A DNA stretch of 64,000 nucleotides, taken from assembly GCF_900102745.1 (NCBI RefSeq), contig NZ_FMZF01000002.1, positions 248,001-312,000 on the forward strand, read 5' to 3'. Within the stretch, counting starts at the first letter, position 1, and the number at the start of each line of letters is the position of its first letter. The notes under the pieces were generated by a model. That model searched no databases. It saw nothing but the letters and a program-made list of their open reading frames with translations, and had not been told where the DNA came from. Shown here in pieces: positions 8,176-17,611 of this stretch. This stretch comes from Geodermatophilus telluris (GTDB lineage Bacteria > Actinomycetota > Actinomycetes > Mycobacteriales > Geodermatophilaceae). Position numbers and translations under genes: made by a program.

Positions 8176-8816
8176 CCGCGACCGTGCGCGCCGTCGTCTT
8201 CGACCTCGGCGGCGTGATCACCGAGAGCCCGATGCTCGCCTTCGCCGCCTACGAGCGCGAGGCCGGACTGCCCGAGGGCCTGATCCGCCGGCTCAACAGC
8301 ACCGACCCCGACACGAACGCCTGGGCGCGCTACGAGCGCAACGAGCTCGACGTCGAGGGGTTCGTCGACACCTTCGAGGCCGAGGCGCTGGCCGCCGGTC
8401 ACCGGGTGGACGCCCGCCGCGTGCTGGCGGCCCTGGCCGGGGAGGTGCGACCGGAGATGGTCGAGGCCGTCCGCCGGCTCCGCGCCGCGGGACTGCCGCT
8501 GGGGATGGTGTCGAACAACATCGCACCGATGGAGCGCACCGGGCGGCTCGGTGAGCTGATCGGCCTGTTCGACGCGGTCGTGGAGTCCTCCGTCGAGGGC
8601 GTGCGCAAGCCCGAGCCGGAGATCTACCGGCGGACGCTGGACCGGCTGTCGGCGGCGGTGGGCCGGGAGCTGGCCTTCGCCGACTGCGCCTACCTCGACG
8701 ACCTCGGCATCAACCTCAAGCCGGCGCGGGCGCTGGGCATGCACACGATCAAGGTGGCCGACCCCGCCGAGGCGCTGGCCGAGCTGACGGCGCTGGTCGG
8801 CTTCCCGCTGACGTGA
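8172..8816 (+). CDS. HAD-superfamily hydrolase
   Basis: A 214-residue haloacid dehalogenase-like phosphatase. HAD motif I is VFDLGGVI; here the second Asp expected of phosphatases (DxD) is replaced (DLG), as in epoxide-hydrolase N-terminal-like and dehalogenase-like HADs. Motif II is GMVSNN, motif III includes the Lys in GVRKPEPEIY, and motif IV is CAYLDDLGINL. The helical cap follows motif I. Overlapping 4-nt junctions on both sides place it in the tadA operon. The substrate is unknown; the link to tRNA editing is by neighbourhood only. Confidence 0.85.
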   Translation: MTATVRAVVFDLGGVITESPMLAFAAYEREAGLPEGLIRRLNSTDPDTNAWARYERNELDVEGFVDTFEAEALAAGHRVDARRVLAALAGEVRPEMVEAVRRLRAAGLPLGMVSNNIAPMERTGRLGELIGLFDAVVESSVEGVRKPEPEIYRRTLDRLSAAVGRELAFADCAYLDDLGINLKPARALGMHTIKVADPAEALAELTALVGFPLT

Positions 8817-9289
8817 CCGGTCCGGCCGACGACGCCGTCGACGCGGCGATGGCCCGCGCCCTGGAGCTGGCCGCCGCGGCCCAGGAGTGGGGCGACACAC
8901 CCGTCGGTGCCGTCGTCCTCGGGCCCGACGGCGGCGTGCTGGCCGAGGCGGCCAACGAGCGCGAGCGGACCGGCGACCCCACCGCGCACGCCGAGGTGCT
9001 GGCCCTGCGCGCCGCCGCCCGGGTGCACGGCGACGGCTGGCGGCTGACCGGCTGCACGCTGGTGGTGACGCTCGAGCCGTGCACGATGTGCGCCGGCGCC
9101 AGCGTCCTGGCCCGCGTGGCGCACGTCGTCTACGGCGCCGACGACCCCAAGGCCGGCGCCGCCGGGTCGCTGTGGGACGTCGTCCGCGACCGCCGGCTCA
9201 ACCACCGGCCACGGGTCACCGCGGGCGTCCGCGCCGGGGAGAGCGCGACACTCCTACGCGCCTTCTTCCGCGCGAAGCGGGGCCTGTAG
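8813..9289 (+). CDS. tadA: tRNA-adenosine(34) deaminase TadA
   Basis: Deaminates the wobble adenosine of tRNA-Arg(ACG) to inosine. The zinc-dependent deaminase motifs are intact: H59-A-E61 with the catalytic Glu, and P89-C90-x-x-C93. The 158-residue length is normal. It starts with GTG at 8813, overlapping the HAD gene stop by 4 nt, and is the last gene of the operon; its TAG stop lies within the -10 element of the next tRNA gene. Confidence 0.95.
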   Translation: MTGPADDAVDAAMARALELAAAAQEWGDTPVGAVVLGPDGGVLAEAANERERTGDPTAHAEVLALRAAARVHGDGWRLTGCTLVVTLEPCTMCAGASVLARVAHVVYGADDPKAGAAGSLWDVVRDRRLNHRPRVTAGVRAGESATLLRAFFRAKRGL

Positions 9290-9292
9290 TCT
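9287..9292 (+). promoter_or_regulatory. -10 element of the tRNA-Ser(CGA) gene
   Basis: TAGTCT, whose first three bases are the tadA stop codon, ends 7 nt before the tRNA 5' end, so the transcript would begin at or next to the mature end. Confidence 0.45.
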
Positions 9293-9299
9293 CTCCGGC

Positions 9300-9384
9300 G
9301 GTGGCGTGTCCGAGCGGCCGAAGGAGCACGCCTCGAAAGCGTGTGAGGTGCAAGCCTCCGTGGGTTCAAATCCCACCGCCACCG
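9300..9384 (+). tRNA. tRNA-Ser(CGA)
   Basis: An 85-nt class II tRNA. Acceptor arm GGTGGCG pairs with CGCCACC, discriminator is G, the T-arm is GTGGG TTCAAAT CCCAC, the anticodon stem CACGC/GCGTG encloses CTCGAAA, and the anticodon CGA is at 9334-9336. The long variable arm is serine-specific. CCA is not encoded. Confidence 0.95.
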
Positions 9385-9397
9385 CCAGCAGGACCGA

Positions 9398-9429
9398 GAC
9401 GGCGGCGCCCCGCACGGGGCGCCGCCGTC
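9398..9429. terminator. Bidirectional terminator-like hairpin
   Basis: A perfect 14-bp stem (GACGGCGGCGCCCC at 9398-9411, complement at 9416-9429) with a 4-nt loop, between the tRNA-Ser(CGA) gene and the convergent kinase gene. No T-tract follows. Confidence 0.7.
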
Positions 9430-9445
9430 GTCGTCTCCTGGCGCG

Positions 9446-11158
<1,713 letters not shown>

Positions 11159-11201
11159 CGGAGGCCCTTACCCCCGGGTGTGGCGTGGTCGAACCTGCAG
11201 G

Positions 11202-11549
11202 TCAGACCGAACTCGGGACGCCGTAGCGGCGGGCGTACTCCTCCTGTGCACCCGACGGCAGCGCGTCGTACAGCTCGCCCAGCTCGGCGACCGCGTCGGG
11301 CGCCAGGTCGTCGAAGAGCCGCTCCCAGGTGGGCGGCTCGTCGTAGCTGCGGGTGAGCAGCAGCTCCCAGGCCTGCGCCTGCCGGTCGCGCTTGCTGCGC
11401 TCGGCGACGAACTCCGACAGGTAGCGGTCCTTGGCGGCCGCCTTCTCCTCGCGGGTCGCCGAGGGCGGCAGCCCCGCGGGGTCGGCGCCGTGCAGGACGG
11501 CCACGATGGCCGCCACGACCTCCGGTCTGACCTGCCCCGGATCGCTCAT
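11202..11549 (-). CDS. Small protein of unknown function upstream of the kinase gene
   Basis: A 115-residue, mostly helical, charged protein with no signal peptide or membrane segment. I do not recognise a family. A motif-like stretch is PSATREEKAAAKDRYLSEF, and the C-terminus reads EEYARRYGVPSSV. The start is the ATG at 11549, set by AGGAGG with 8-nt spacing; upstream in-frame codons are not supported. It precedes the membrane kinase by 43 nt on the same strand and could be a substrate or partner, but nothing in the sequence shows that. Confidence 0.65.
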   Translation of the reverse strand: MSDPGQVRPEVVAAIVAVLHGADPAGLPPSATREEKAAAKDRYLSEFVAERSKRDRQAQAWELLLTRSYDEPPTWERLFDDLAPDAVAELGELYDALPSGAQEEYARRYGVPSSV

Positions 11550-11582
11550 CCGCCCTGCCTCCTCGTCGCCCCGCGACAGCTG

Positions 11583-11606
11583 TTCGTGTCGTCGTTCGTG
11601 TCGTCG
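11583..11606. repeat. Two tandem 12-bp repeats upstream of the kinase operon
   Basis: TTCGTGTCGTCG occurs twice in direct tandem (11583-11594 and 11595-11606), about 35-55 nt upstream of the ATG at 11549. It may be an operator or a chance duplication. The rest of 11550-11772 shows no gene. Confidence 0.5.
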
Positions 11607-11772
11607 CCTCGGTGAGGCGTGCGGTGTGGACGCCCTCGCTGACGTCCGACGGGACGGCGCGGGGTCGTCGCACGCTCCCGTGAGGGGTCCAGCCTGCCCC
11701 GTGCCGCGCCCGCGGACCACCCGGGGCGGCGCGCGGCCTGCGCCGGGGACCGGGACGGCCAGGGCGGTCCGC

Positions 11773-11778
11773 TACCAT
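11773..11778 (+). promoter_or_regulatory. -10 element of the tRNA-Ser(GGA) gene
   Basis: TACCAT ends 11 nt before the tRNA 5' end, a normal distance for a short precursor leader. Confidence 0.4.
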
Positions 11779-11789
11779 CGGCGGGCACG

Positions 11790-11874
11790 GGAGGATTCGC
11801 CTAGTGGCCTATGGCGCTCGCTTGGAAAGCGGGTTGGGGGCAACCCCTCGGGAGTTCGAATCTCCCATCCTCCG
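11790..11874 (+). tRNA. tRNA-Ser(GGA)
   Basis: An 85-nt class II tRNA. Acceptor GGAGGAT pairs with ATCCTCC, discriminator is G, the T-arm is GGGAG TTCGAAT CTCCC, the loop TTGGAAA carries anticodon GGA at 11824-11826, and the long variable arm is present. CCA is not encoded. Confidence 0.95.
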
Positions 11875-11880
11875 CACGTC

Positions 11881-11917
11881 GGCGACGGGCCCCGGCAGGC
11901 AGCCGGGGCCCGTCGCC
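11881..11917. terminator. Bidirectional terminator-like hairpin
   Basis: A perfect 16-bp stem (GGCGACGGGCCCCGGC at 11881-11896, complement at 11902-11917) with loop AGGCA. It sits between the tRNA-Ser(GGA) gene and the convergent EamA gene, 3 nt from the latter's stop, and lacks a T-tract. Confidence 0.7.
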
Positions 11918-11919
11918 GT

Positions 11920-12894
11920 TCAGGCCCCCGCCGCCGCGACCGCCCGGGCGCGGCGGCCCAGCTCGCGCAGGTAGAGCCCCGCGACGGCGGCCAGCAGGAG
12001 CGCCCCTCCGGCGGCGGCGGCCGGCGCCAGCCGCTCGCCGAGGAACGCCGTGGCCAGGACGGTCGCCGTCAGCGGCTCGAGCAGCGTGACGATCGACACC
12101 ACCGCGCCCGGCAGGCTGCGCACCCCGGTGAAGAACAGGCCGTAGGCCAGGGCGCTGGGCACCAGCCCGAGGTAGAGCAGCACGGCCAGCGCCACCGGGT
12201 CGGACGGGACGGTCAGGCCGTGCGCGAAGGCGACGGGCGTGAGCAGCAGCGCGCCGAGCACGAACCCGACGAGGGTGACCGGGGTGCCGGCCGGCACCCC
12301 GCCCCCGGCCAGCGTGACGACGGCGTAGCCCAGTGCCGAGCCGGTGGCCGTCAGCGCCCCGAGCAGCACCGTCGTCCCGGTGTCGGCGCCGGCGGAGACG
12401 CCGACGAGCAGGCCGAGCCCGACGAGGGCGACGCCGAGGGCGAGCAGCGTCGCGCGGCTCGGCCGGCCGTGCCCGAGCAGCGTGCCGCCGACGGCGACGA
12501 GCAGCGGCGCCACGCCGAGCGCGACCAGCGTGGCGATGCTCACGCCGGCCAGCGCGACCGCGGAGAAGAAGGCGAGCTGGTAGGCGGCCAGCCCGGCACC
12601 GATGAGGACCAGGCGGACGGCGAGCGGGCGGGTCACCCGGACGGCGGGACCGCGGCGCCGGGCGGTGACCGCCCAGGCCGCCGACAGCGCCACCGCGCCG
12701 ACGGCCAGGCGGTACCAGGCGGTGTCGAGGGCGGTCAGGCCGCTGCGGTCGGCCAGCACGCGGCCGCACAGGCCGGAGGTGCCCCAGCAGAGGGCGGCGA
12801 GGACGACGAGCAGGAATCCGCGGTTCCCCGACGAGGGTCCGCGGTTCGCCGCGGCGGACCCGCGGCGGACCGCGGGGGAGGAGGGGGTGGACAT
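11920..12894 (-). CDS. EamA/DMT-family transporter (probable metabolite exporter)
   Basis: A 324-residue inner-membrane protein of the drug/metabolite transporter superfamily, with two EamA repeats giving ten predicted helices. The first repeat opens with LLVVLAALCWGTSGLCGRV and the second near residue 170 (GALTATGSALGYAVVTLAGG). Such proteins often export amino acids or other metabolites; the substrate is unknown. The ATG at 12894 has AGGAG at 4-nt spacing. The 5' region holds a putative leaderless leader peptide and alternative hairpins (12932-13056), which suggests control by translation of the leader. It is convergent with tRNA-Ser(GGA) and divergent from the SRP RNA. Confidence 0.88.
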   Translation of the reverse strand: MSTPSSPAVRRGSAAANRGPSSGNRGFLLVVLAALCWGTSGLCGRVLADRSGLTALDTAWYRLAVGAVALSAAWAVTARRRGPAVRVTRPLAVRLVLIGAGLAAYQLAFFSAVALAGVSIATLVALGVAPLLVAVGGTLLGHGRPSRATLLALGVALVGLGLLVGVSAGADTGTTVLLGALTATGSALGYAVVTLAGGGVPAGTPVTLVGFVLGALLLTPVAFAHGLTVPSDPVALAVLLYLGLVPSALAYGLFFTGVRSLPGAVVSIVTLLEPLTATVLATAFLGERLAPAAAAGGALLLAAVAGLYLRELGRRARAVAAAGA

Positions 12895-12931
12895 GACGCT
12901 CCTGGGCGCTGGTTCCGGACGGGGAGGCGGT

Positions 12932-12997
12932 CCGGAGCACGGCGCAGCAGCGGCCGGCGCGAGGGTCGGCCGCGGGTCTCAGCCCGCGGTGCTCCGG
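12932..12997 (-). promoter_or_regulatory. Putative attenuator hairpins upstream of the EamA gene
   Basis: Directly after the leader-peptide stop, CCGGAGCAC and GTGCTCCGG (12932-12940 and 12989-12997) form a 9-bp long-range stem. Inside it lies a 7-bp hairpin CCGCGGG/CCCGCGG (12970-12976 and 12983-12989) that shares one base with the outer arm, and a third small stem GGCCG/CGGCC. No T-tract is seen, so any effect may be on translation rather than termination. Confidence 0.45.
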
Positions 12998-12998
12998 G

Positions 12999-13043
12999 TC
13001 AGGAGCGGGGCGGGGGCAGGACGAGGGCGCGCCGGGGCGACAT
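12999..13043 (-). CDS. Putative leaderless leader peptide of the EamA gene
   Basis: A 14-codon reading frame encodes MSPRRALVLPPPRS and ends with TGA just before the hairpin region. The ATG at 13043 is exactly 7 nt after TAGGCT (13056-13051), the arrangement of a leaderless mRNA. The Leu-Val-Leu-Pro-Pro-Pro run could make ribosomes pause when a branched-chain or prolyl-tRNA is scarce, or on the polyproline stretch itself. Whether it is translated is inferred; codon use alone proves little for so short a frame. Confidence 0.45.
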   Translation of the reverse strand: MSPRRALVLPPPRS

Positions 13044-13050
13044 GGGGCGG

Positions 13051-13056
13051 AGCCTA
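13051..13056 (-). promoter_or_regulatory. -10 element of the EamA leader transcript
   Basis: TAGGCT on the minus strand, 7 nt before the leader-peptide ATG. It lies back to back with the SRP RNA promoter, only 15 bp apart. Confidence 0.45.
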
Positions 13057-13071
13057 CCGGCCGGCGTCCTC

Positions 13072-13077
13072 TACAGT
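13072..13077 (+). promoter_or_regulatory. -10 element of the SRP RNA gene
   Basis: TACAGT ends 8 nt before the predicted 5' end of the SRP RNA. Confidence 0.5.
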
Positions 13078-13085
13078 GGTGTGCA

Positions 13086-13172
13086 GACCCCTCGTGTGGC
13101 GTCACCCTGTGAACCTCCCCAGGGCCGGAAGGCAGCAAGGATAAGCGGGCTCTGGCGGGTGCGCGGGGGGTC
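13086..13172 (+). ncRNA. ffs: Small (4.5S-type) signal recognition particle RNA
   Basis: RNA core of the signal recognition particle, which binds Ffh and targets nascent membrane proteins. The conserved domain IV stretch is present: GTGAACCTCCCCAGG and then GGAAGGCAGCAAGGATAAGC, with the GGAA tetraloop closing region. The terminal helix pairs GACCCC (13086-13091) with GGGGTC (13167-13172). Its place just upstream of dnaX is common in actinobacteria. Exact ends are estimated from the terminal helix; a C/T-rich stretch follows at 13173-13185. Confidence 0.9.
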
Positions 13173-13261
13173 CCTTCTTTCTCCCCCGATCGGCCGGTCG
13201 GCGTTCCCTCCACTCCGGCGGCACGGCACCCTGTGCTTGAAGCGTCAAGGAGAGGAGCCCC

Positions 13262-13933
13262 GTGGCCCGTCGTCGTCACGTGTGGTGGGTCGTCGGGGGC
13301 GTCGCCGCGCTGGTCGTGCTCGGCCTGGGCCTCGGCCCGCTGGTCTACGCCGCGTCCCAGGAGGACGCCGCGGCCGCCCCGACCGTGCAGGCCCAGCCCT
13401 CCGGCGTCGAGCTGGCCCCCGACACCGACGGCACCTGGACCGTCGGCCCCGGCTCGTCGGCCGGCTACCGCGTCGACGAGGTGCTCAACGGTGCGGACGT
13501 CACCGTGGCCGGCACGACCGACCGGGTGACCGGCTCGGTCGTCGTCGAGGGCGGGGACCTGGCCACCGCCGAGGTCGTCGTCGACGTCGCGAGCACCCGC
13601 ACCGACGTCGGTCAGCGGGACGCCTACTTCCGCGACGACGTCATGGAGGTCGGCACCTGGCCCACCGGGACGTTCGCCGTCCAGGGCCCGGTGGACCTCC
13701 CCGAGCTGACCGGCACGCCGGTGACCGTCCCGGTCGCCGGCCAGCTCACCCTGCGCGACACCACGCGGCCGGTGCGGGCCGACCTGTCCGTCGTCCGCAC
13801 GGCCGAGGGCGTCGAGGTCTCCGGCGCCGTCCCCGTCGTCTTCGGCGACTTCGGCATCACCCCGCCGGACCTCGGCTTCGTCCGGGTCGAGGACACCGGC
13901 CAGGTCGAGTTCCTGCTCCGGCTGGCGCAGTGA
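13262..13933 (+). CDS. YceI-family protein, membrane-anchored or secreted
   Basis: A 223-residue protein with an N-terminal hydrophobic segment (VWWVVGGVAALVVLGLGLG, near residues 6-24) that should export or anchor it. A YceI-like lipocalin beta-barrel follows from about residue 60: WTVGPGSSAGYRVDEVL, then alternating strands, then DTTRPVRADLSVV and FGDFGITPPDLGF, the family's C-terminal signature. YceI proteins bind polyisoprenoid or other hydrophobic ligands; the ligand here is unknown. The GTG at 13262 is preceded by GGAG. It lies between the SRP RNA and dnaX, with 56 nt before dnaX, but dnaX appears to have its own promoter. Confidence 0.88.
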   Translation: MARRRHVWWVVGGVAALVVLGLGLGPLVYAASQEDAAAAPTVQAQPSGVELAPDTDGTWTVGPGSSAGYRVDEVLNGADVTVAGTTDRVTGSVVVEGGDLATAEVVVDVASTRTDVGQRDAYFRDDVMEVGTWPTGTFAVQGPVDLPELTGTPVTVPVAGQLTLRDTTRPVRADLSVVRTAEGVEVSGAVPVVFGDFGITPPDLGFVRVEDTGQVEFLLRLAQ

Positions 13934-13977
13934 CGCGTCCGGCGTCCGGGTGCTCCCGGCTCGTCGGCCCCGGCACG

Positions 13978-13983
13978 TAACCT
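13978..13983 (+). promoter_or_regulatory. -10 element, leaderless dnaX transcript
   Basis: TAACCT ends 6 nt before the dnaX GTG at 13990, with no ribosome binding site between them. Confidence 0.5.
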
Positions 13984-13989
13984 CGCCGC

Positions 13990-16338
13990 GTGGCTCTGGC
14001 GCTCTACCGGAAGTACCGCCCGGCGACCTTCGCCGAGGTGGTCGGCCAGGAGCACGTGACCACCCCGCTGGTCAACGCCGTCGACGGCGGGCGGATCAAC
14101 CACGCCTACCTGTTCAGCGGCCCGCGCGGCTGCGGCAAGACGTCCTCGGCGCGCATCCTCGCCCGCTCGCTCAACTGCGAGCAGGGGCCCACGTCGACCC
14201 CGTGCGGGGTGTGCGCGTCCTGCGTCGCGCTCGCGCCCGACGGCCCCGGGTCGCTCGACGTCATCGAGATCGACGCGGCCAGCCACGGCGGCGTGGACGA
14301 CGCCCGCGACCTGCGCGAGCGGGCGTTCTTCGCCCCGGTGAGCAGCCGCTACAAGGTCTACATCGTCGACGAGGCGCACATGGTCACCACGCAGGGCTTC
14401 AACGCCCTGCTCAAGGTGGTCGAGGAGCCGCCGGAGTTCCTGGTGTTCGTCTTCGCGACGACGGAGCCGGACAAGGTGCTCCCCACCATCCGCTCGCGCA
14501 CCCACCACTACCCGTTCCGGCTGGTCCCGCCGACGACGCTGCGCGGGCTGCTGGAGCGGACGTGCGCCGCCGAGGGCGTGCAGGTCGAGCCCACGGTGTT
14601 CCCGCTGGTGGTGCGGGCCGGCGGCGGGTCGGTGCGCGACTCGCTGTCGATCCTCGACCAGCTGCTGGCCGGCGCCGGACCCGAGGGCGTCACCTACGCC
14701 AGCGCGGTGGGCCTGCTCGGCGTCACCGACGACGCGCTGCTCGACGAGGCCATCGACGCGCTCGCCGCCTCCGACGCGCCGGGCGTCTTCCGCGCCGTCG
14801 ACCGGGTGGTGGAGGCCGGGCACGACCCCCGCCGGTTCGCCACGGACCTGCTCGACCGGCTGCGCGACCTCATCGTGCTCGACGCGGTCCCCGACGCCGG
14901 CGGCAACGGCCTGCTCGACTGCCCGCCCGACCGGCTGGACCTCATGAGCCAGCAGGCCCGCGCGCTGGGCTCGGCGACGCTGTCGCGGATGGCCGACACC
15001 GTGCACGAGGGGCTGACCGAGATGCGCGGGACGACCGCGCCGCGGCTGCTGCTCGAGCTGGTCTGCGCGCGGATGCTGCTGCCGGCCACCGACGACTCGG
15101 CCGCCGCGACGCTGCAGCGCCTCGAGCGCCTGGAGCGGCGGCTGTCGATCGCCGGTGGCGGCGGTGCGGTCGCCGACGTCCCGGCGGACGTCCCGCCGGC
15201 CCGCGAGCCGGCCCGCGAGCCGGCCCGCCCGGCCCCGGCCTCGGCCTCGGCCCGGGAGGAGCCCGCCCCGGCCGAGCGCGGTGGCCCGTCCCGGCGGGAG
15301 TACGTGCGCCCGTCGCAGCGCACGCAGCCGGCCGCGCCGGCCGCGCAGTCCGCACCGCAGCCCCCACCTCGGCCTGCCGCGCCGCCCCCGCCCGCCGCAA
15401 CCCCGGCCCCGGCGCCTGCCCCGGCCGCGGCGGCCAGCGGCGACTGGCCGGAGACGACGGCGCCCGGCTCCGGCGCGTCCCGCCCGGCGGCACCGGCCCC
15501 TGCCGCGGACGACGACTGGCCCGAGACGACCCCACCGGGATCGGGCACCGGCCTGCCCGCGACGCCACCGGCGGCGGCGCCCGCACCGGCAGCCGCGCCG
15601 GCCGCCCGTCCCGGCGTGCGGGTGGCCACCGGAGAGCCGGACATCCCGCTGCCACCCGAGCCCACCGACGACGAGGACTGGCCGCACGCCGCGCAGCCGG
15701 CCGCCGCCCGCGCCGCCGCCGAGCGGGTGGCGCAGCCGCGCCCGCCGGCGTCGCCGCCCCGCGCGGCGGCCGAGTCCACGCCCGCGCCGCGCGGCGGGGA
15801 GCCCACGCCGGTGGTGTCGGCCAACCCGGAGGGCGCCGCCGCGGGCGGGGCGGCCGGGGGTGACGGTGCGCTGACCACCGGCGACGTGCGCCGGGTGTGG
15901 CCCGAGCTGCTCGCCGTCGTCAAGCGGCACAAGCGCACCACCGAGGCGCTGCTGAAGAACGCGCAGGTGCACGAGCTGCGCGCCGGCGTGCTGACGCTGT
16001 CCACGTCCTCACCCGCGCTGGCCCGCCGGATCGGCGACGACCTGAACAAGGACGTGCTCCGCGAGGCGCTCAACGAGCTGCTCGGGGTGCGGTGGAAGGT
16101 CGAGGCGGTCGTCGAGGGCGCCGCGGGCAGCGGCGGCCGCGGGGGTGCCGTGACGCCGGAGGTGGCCCGCGAGGCCGCCCGCGCCGCCGAGGCCGCCGAG
16201 GCGCGGGAGCTGCTCGCCGAGCGGGCCGCGGAGGCCTCCGCCGACGGCGACCGGGAGCACGTGCCGGCGGTCGATCCCGAGCAGGCCGCGCTGGCGCTGC
16301 TGCGGTCCCAGCTCGGCGCCCGCCCGGTCGACTCCTGA
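13990..16338 (+). CDS. dnaX: DNA polymerase III subunits gamma/tau
   Basis: Clamp-loader ATPase that links replication polymerase cores. Walker A is GPRGCGKT (44-51); the zinc-binding cysteines are C63, C72, C75 and C78; Walker B is IVDEAHMV; and the sensor-1 region and the DNA polymerase III domains follow to about residue 380. A 250-residue linker very rich in Pro, Ala and acidic DDDWPET-like repeats separates this from the tau C-terminal domain (about 620-700, [18 protein letters not shown]). The 782-residue length fits actinobacterial DnaX. No poly-A slippery site is present, so only full-length tau is expected. The GTG at 13990 appears leaderless. Confidence 0.95.
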   Translation: MALALYRKYRPATFAEVVGQEHVTTPLVNAVDGGRINHAYLFSGPRGCGKTSSARILARSLNCEQGPTSTPCGVCASCVALAPDGPGSLDVIEIDAASHGGVDDARDLRERAFFAPVSSRYKVYIVDEAHMVTTQGFNALLKVVEEPPEFLVFVFATTEPDKVLPTIRSRTHHYPFRLVPPTTLRGLLERTCAAEGVQVEPTVFPLVVRAGGGSVRDSLSILDQLLAGAGPEGVTYASAVGLLGVTDDALLDEAIDALAASDAPGVFRAVDRVVEAGHDPRRFATDLLDRLRDLIVLDAVPDAGGNGLLDCPPDRLDLMSQQARALGSATLSRMADTVHEGLTEMRGTTAPRLLLELVCARMLLPATDDSAAATLQRLERLERRLSIAGGGGAVADVPADVPPAREPAREPARPAPASASAREEPAPAERGGPSRREYVRPSQRTQPAAPAAQSAPQPPPRPAAPPPPAATPAPAPAPAAAASGDWPETTAPGSGASRPAAPAPAADDDWPETTPPGSGTGLPATPPAAAPAPAAAPAARPGVRVATGEPDIPLPPEPTDDEDWPHAAQPAAARAAAERVAQPRPPASPPRAAAESTPAPRGGEPTPVVSANPEGAAAGGAAGGDGALTTGDVRRVWPELLAVVKRHKRTTEALLKNAQVHELRAGVLTLSTSSPALARRIGDDLNKDVLREALNELLGVRWKVEAVVEGAAGSGGRGGAVTPEVAREAARAAEAAEARELLAERAAEASADGDREHVPAVDPEQAALALLRSQLGARPVDS

Positions 16339-16381
16339 CCCGCCACCGGGTCGCCGTCCCCCGGATGTCGGTCGCGCGGCC

Positions 16382-16387
16382 TACGCT
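16382..16387 (+). promoter_or_regulatory. -10 element, leaderless ybaB transcript
   Basis: TACGCT ends 6 nt before the ATG at 16394, so ybaB-recR can be transcribed separately from dnaX. Confidence 0.5.
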
Positions 16388-16393
16388 CGACGC

Positions 16394-16768
16394 ATGTTCC
16401 CCGGTGGTGGCCAGCCCGACCTGCAGGCGATCCTCCAGCAGGCCCAGCAGATGCAGCAGGCGCTGGCCGCCGCGCAGGAGCAGCTGGCCGCCGAGGAGGT
16501 CACCGGCTCGGCCGGCGGTGGGCTGGTCACCGCCACGATGACCGGCGACGGCGAGCTGACCGCCGTCACCATCGCCCCGGCCGCCGTCGACCCCGACGAC
16601 CTCGAGACGCTGCAGGACCTGGTCGTCGCGGCCGTCCGGGACGCCTCCCGGCTGGCCGGCGAGCTGACCGCCGACCGCATGGGCCCGCTGGCCGGCGGCC
16701 TGGGCGGGGGCCTGCCCGGTGGCGGCCTCCCCGGCGCCGGCGGCGTCCCCGGGCTCCCCGGCGCCTGA
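16394..16768 (+). CDS. ybaB: YbaB/EbfC-family nucleoid-associated protein
   Basis: A 124-residue DNA-binding nucleoid protein conserved between dnaX and recR in most bacteria. A Gln-rich N-terminal helix ([20 protein letters not shown]) precedes the beta-hairpin core [20 protein letters not shown], then the [10 protein letters not shown] helix. The C-terminal 30 residues are a Gly/Pro/Leu tail of GGL- and PG-type repeats, longer than in E. coli and common in high-GC actinobacteria. It is followed by recR after 36 nt. Function beyond DNA binding is inferred from the family. Confidence 0.92.
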   Translation: MFPGGGQPDLQAILQQAQQMQQALAAAQEQLAAEEVTGSAGGGLVTATMTGDGELTAVTIAPAAVDPDDLETLQDLVVAAVRDASRLAGELTADRMGPLAGGLGGGLPGGGLPGAGGVPGLPGA

Positions 16769-16804
16769 CCGGCGCCCGCCCACCCCACTTCCCCGAGGAG
16801 CACC

Positions 16805-17404
16805 GTGTACGAGGGGGCCGTCCAGGACCTCATCGACGAGCTCGGCCGCCTGCCCGGCGTCGGGCCGAAGAGCGCGCAGCGCATCGCCTTCCACCTGCTG
16901 GCCGCCGAGTCCGCCGACGTCGGCCGGCTCGTCGCCGCCCTGCAGCGCGTGCAGGCCGAGGTCCGCTTCTGCGTGACCTGCTACAACGTCGCCGAGGCCG
17001 AGCAGTGCCGGATCTGCCGCGACCCGCGCCGCTCCGACGACGTCATCTGCGTGGTCGAGGAGCCCAAGGACGTCGTCGCGATCGAGCGCACCCGCGAGTT
17101 CCGCGGCCGCTACCACGTGCTCGGCGGCGCGATCAGCCCGATCGAGGGCGTCGGCCCCGACGACCTGCGGGTCAAGGAGCTCATGACCCGGCTCATGGAC
17201 GGCTCGGTCACCGAGCTGATCATCGCGACCGACCCCAACCTCGAGGGGGAGGCGACGGCGGCCTACCTCGCGCGGCTGGTCGGCCCGCTCGGGCTGGCGG
17301 TGTCCCGGCTGGCCAGCGGCCTGCCCGTGGGCGGCGACCTGGAGTACGCCGACGAGATCACGCTGGGTCGCGCGTTCGAGGGCCGCCGCCGCATCGACGC
17401 CTAG
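16805..17404 (+). CDS. recR: Recombination protein RecR
   Basis: Acts with RecF and RecO to load RecA at gapped DNA. The 199-residue protein has the N-terminal helix-hairpin-helix ([20 protein letters not shown]), a C4 zinc finger ([18 protein letters not shown]), the Toprim domain ([13 protein letters not shown] and [12 protein letters not shown]) and the Walker-like C-terminal region ([18 protein letters not shown]). The GTG at 16805 has AGGAG at 4-nt spacing. It shares a transcript with ybaB. Confidence 0.96.
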   Translation: MYEGAVQDLIDELGRLPGVGPKSAQRIAFHLLAAESADVGRLVAALQRVQAEVRFCVTCYNVAEAEQCRICRDPRRSDDVICVVEEPKDVVAIERTREFRGRYHVLGGAISPIEGVGPDDLRVKELMTRLMDGSVTELIIATDPNLEGEATAAYLARLVGPLGLAVSRLASGLPVGGDLEYADEITLGRAFEGRRRIDA

Positions 17405-17514
17405 GGGCGCCCGTCGGACCGGCCCGCTCCCGCGCAGGTCGGGGGCGGTGTCGACAAGGTCACAGGATGGTGTCGATGGGCCGCCGCGGCTCACGACCGT
17501 CCGCCCGGCGCACC

Positions 17515-17520
17515 TAGGGT
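17515..17520 (+). promoter_or_regulatory. Possible -10 element of the peptide ABC operon
   Basis: TAGGGT lies 91 nt upstream of the binding-protein ATG, in the 207-nt gap after recR. No convincing -35 element accompanies it, and the gap shows nothing else I can name. Confidence 0.3.
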
Positions 17521-17611
17521 CCGACGCACGTCCGCGTGGCCTGATGCCGCGCGGCCGCCCTAGTCGCAGACACCCGGCCCAGCGTGGGGTCGAGAAGGCA
17601 GGTCTCCCGCG

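Noticed and set aside
5618-8221. TyrA as an 867-residue protein
   Set aside because: Everything before the GTG at 6529 is low-complexity Arg/Pro sequence antisense to other genes; the 4-nt overlap with the thioesterase fixes the real start.
13990-16338. Programmed frameshift making DnaX gamma
   Set aside because: No A-rich slippery heptamer is present in this GC-rich gene.
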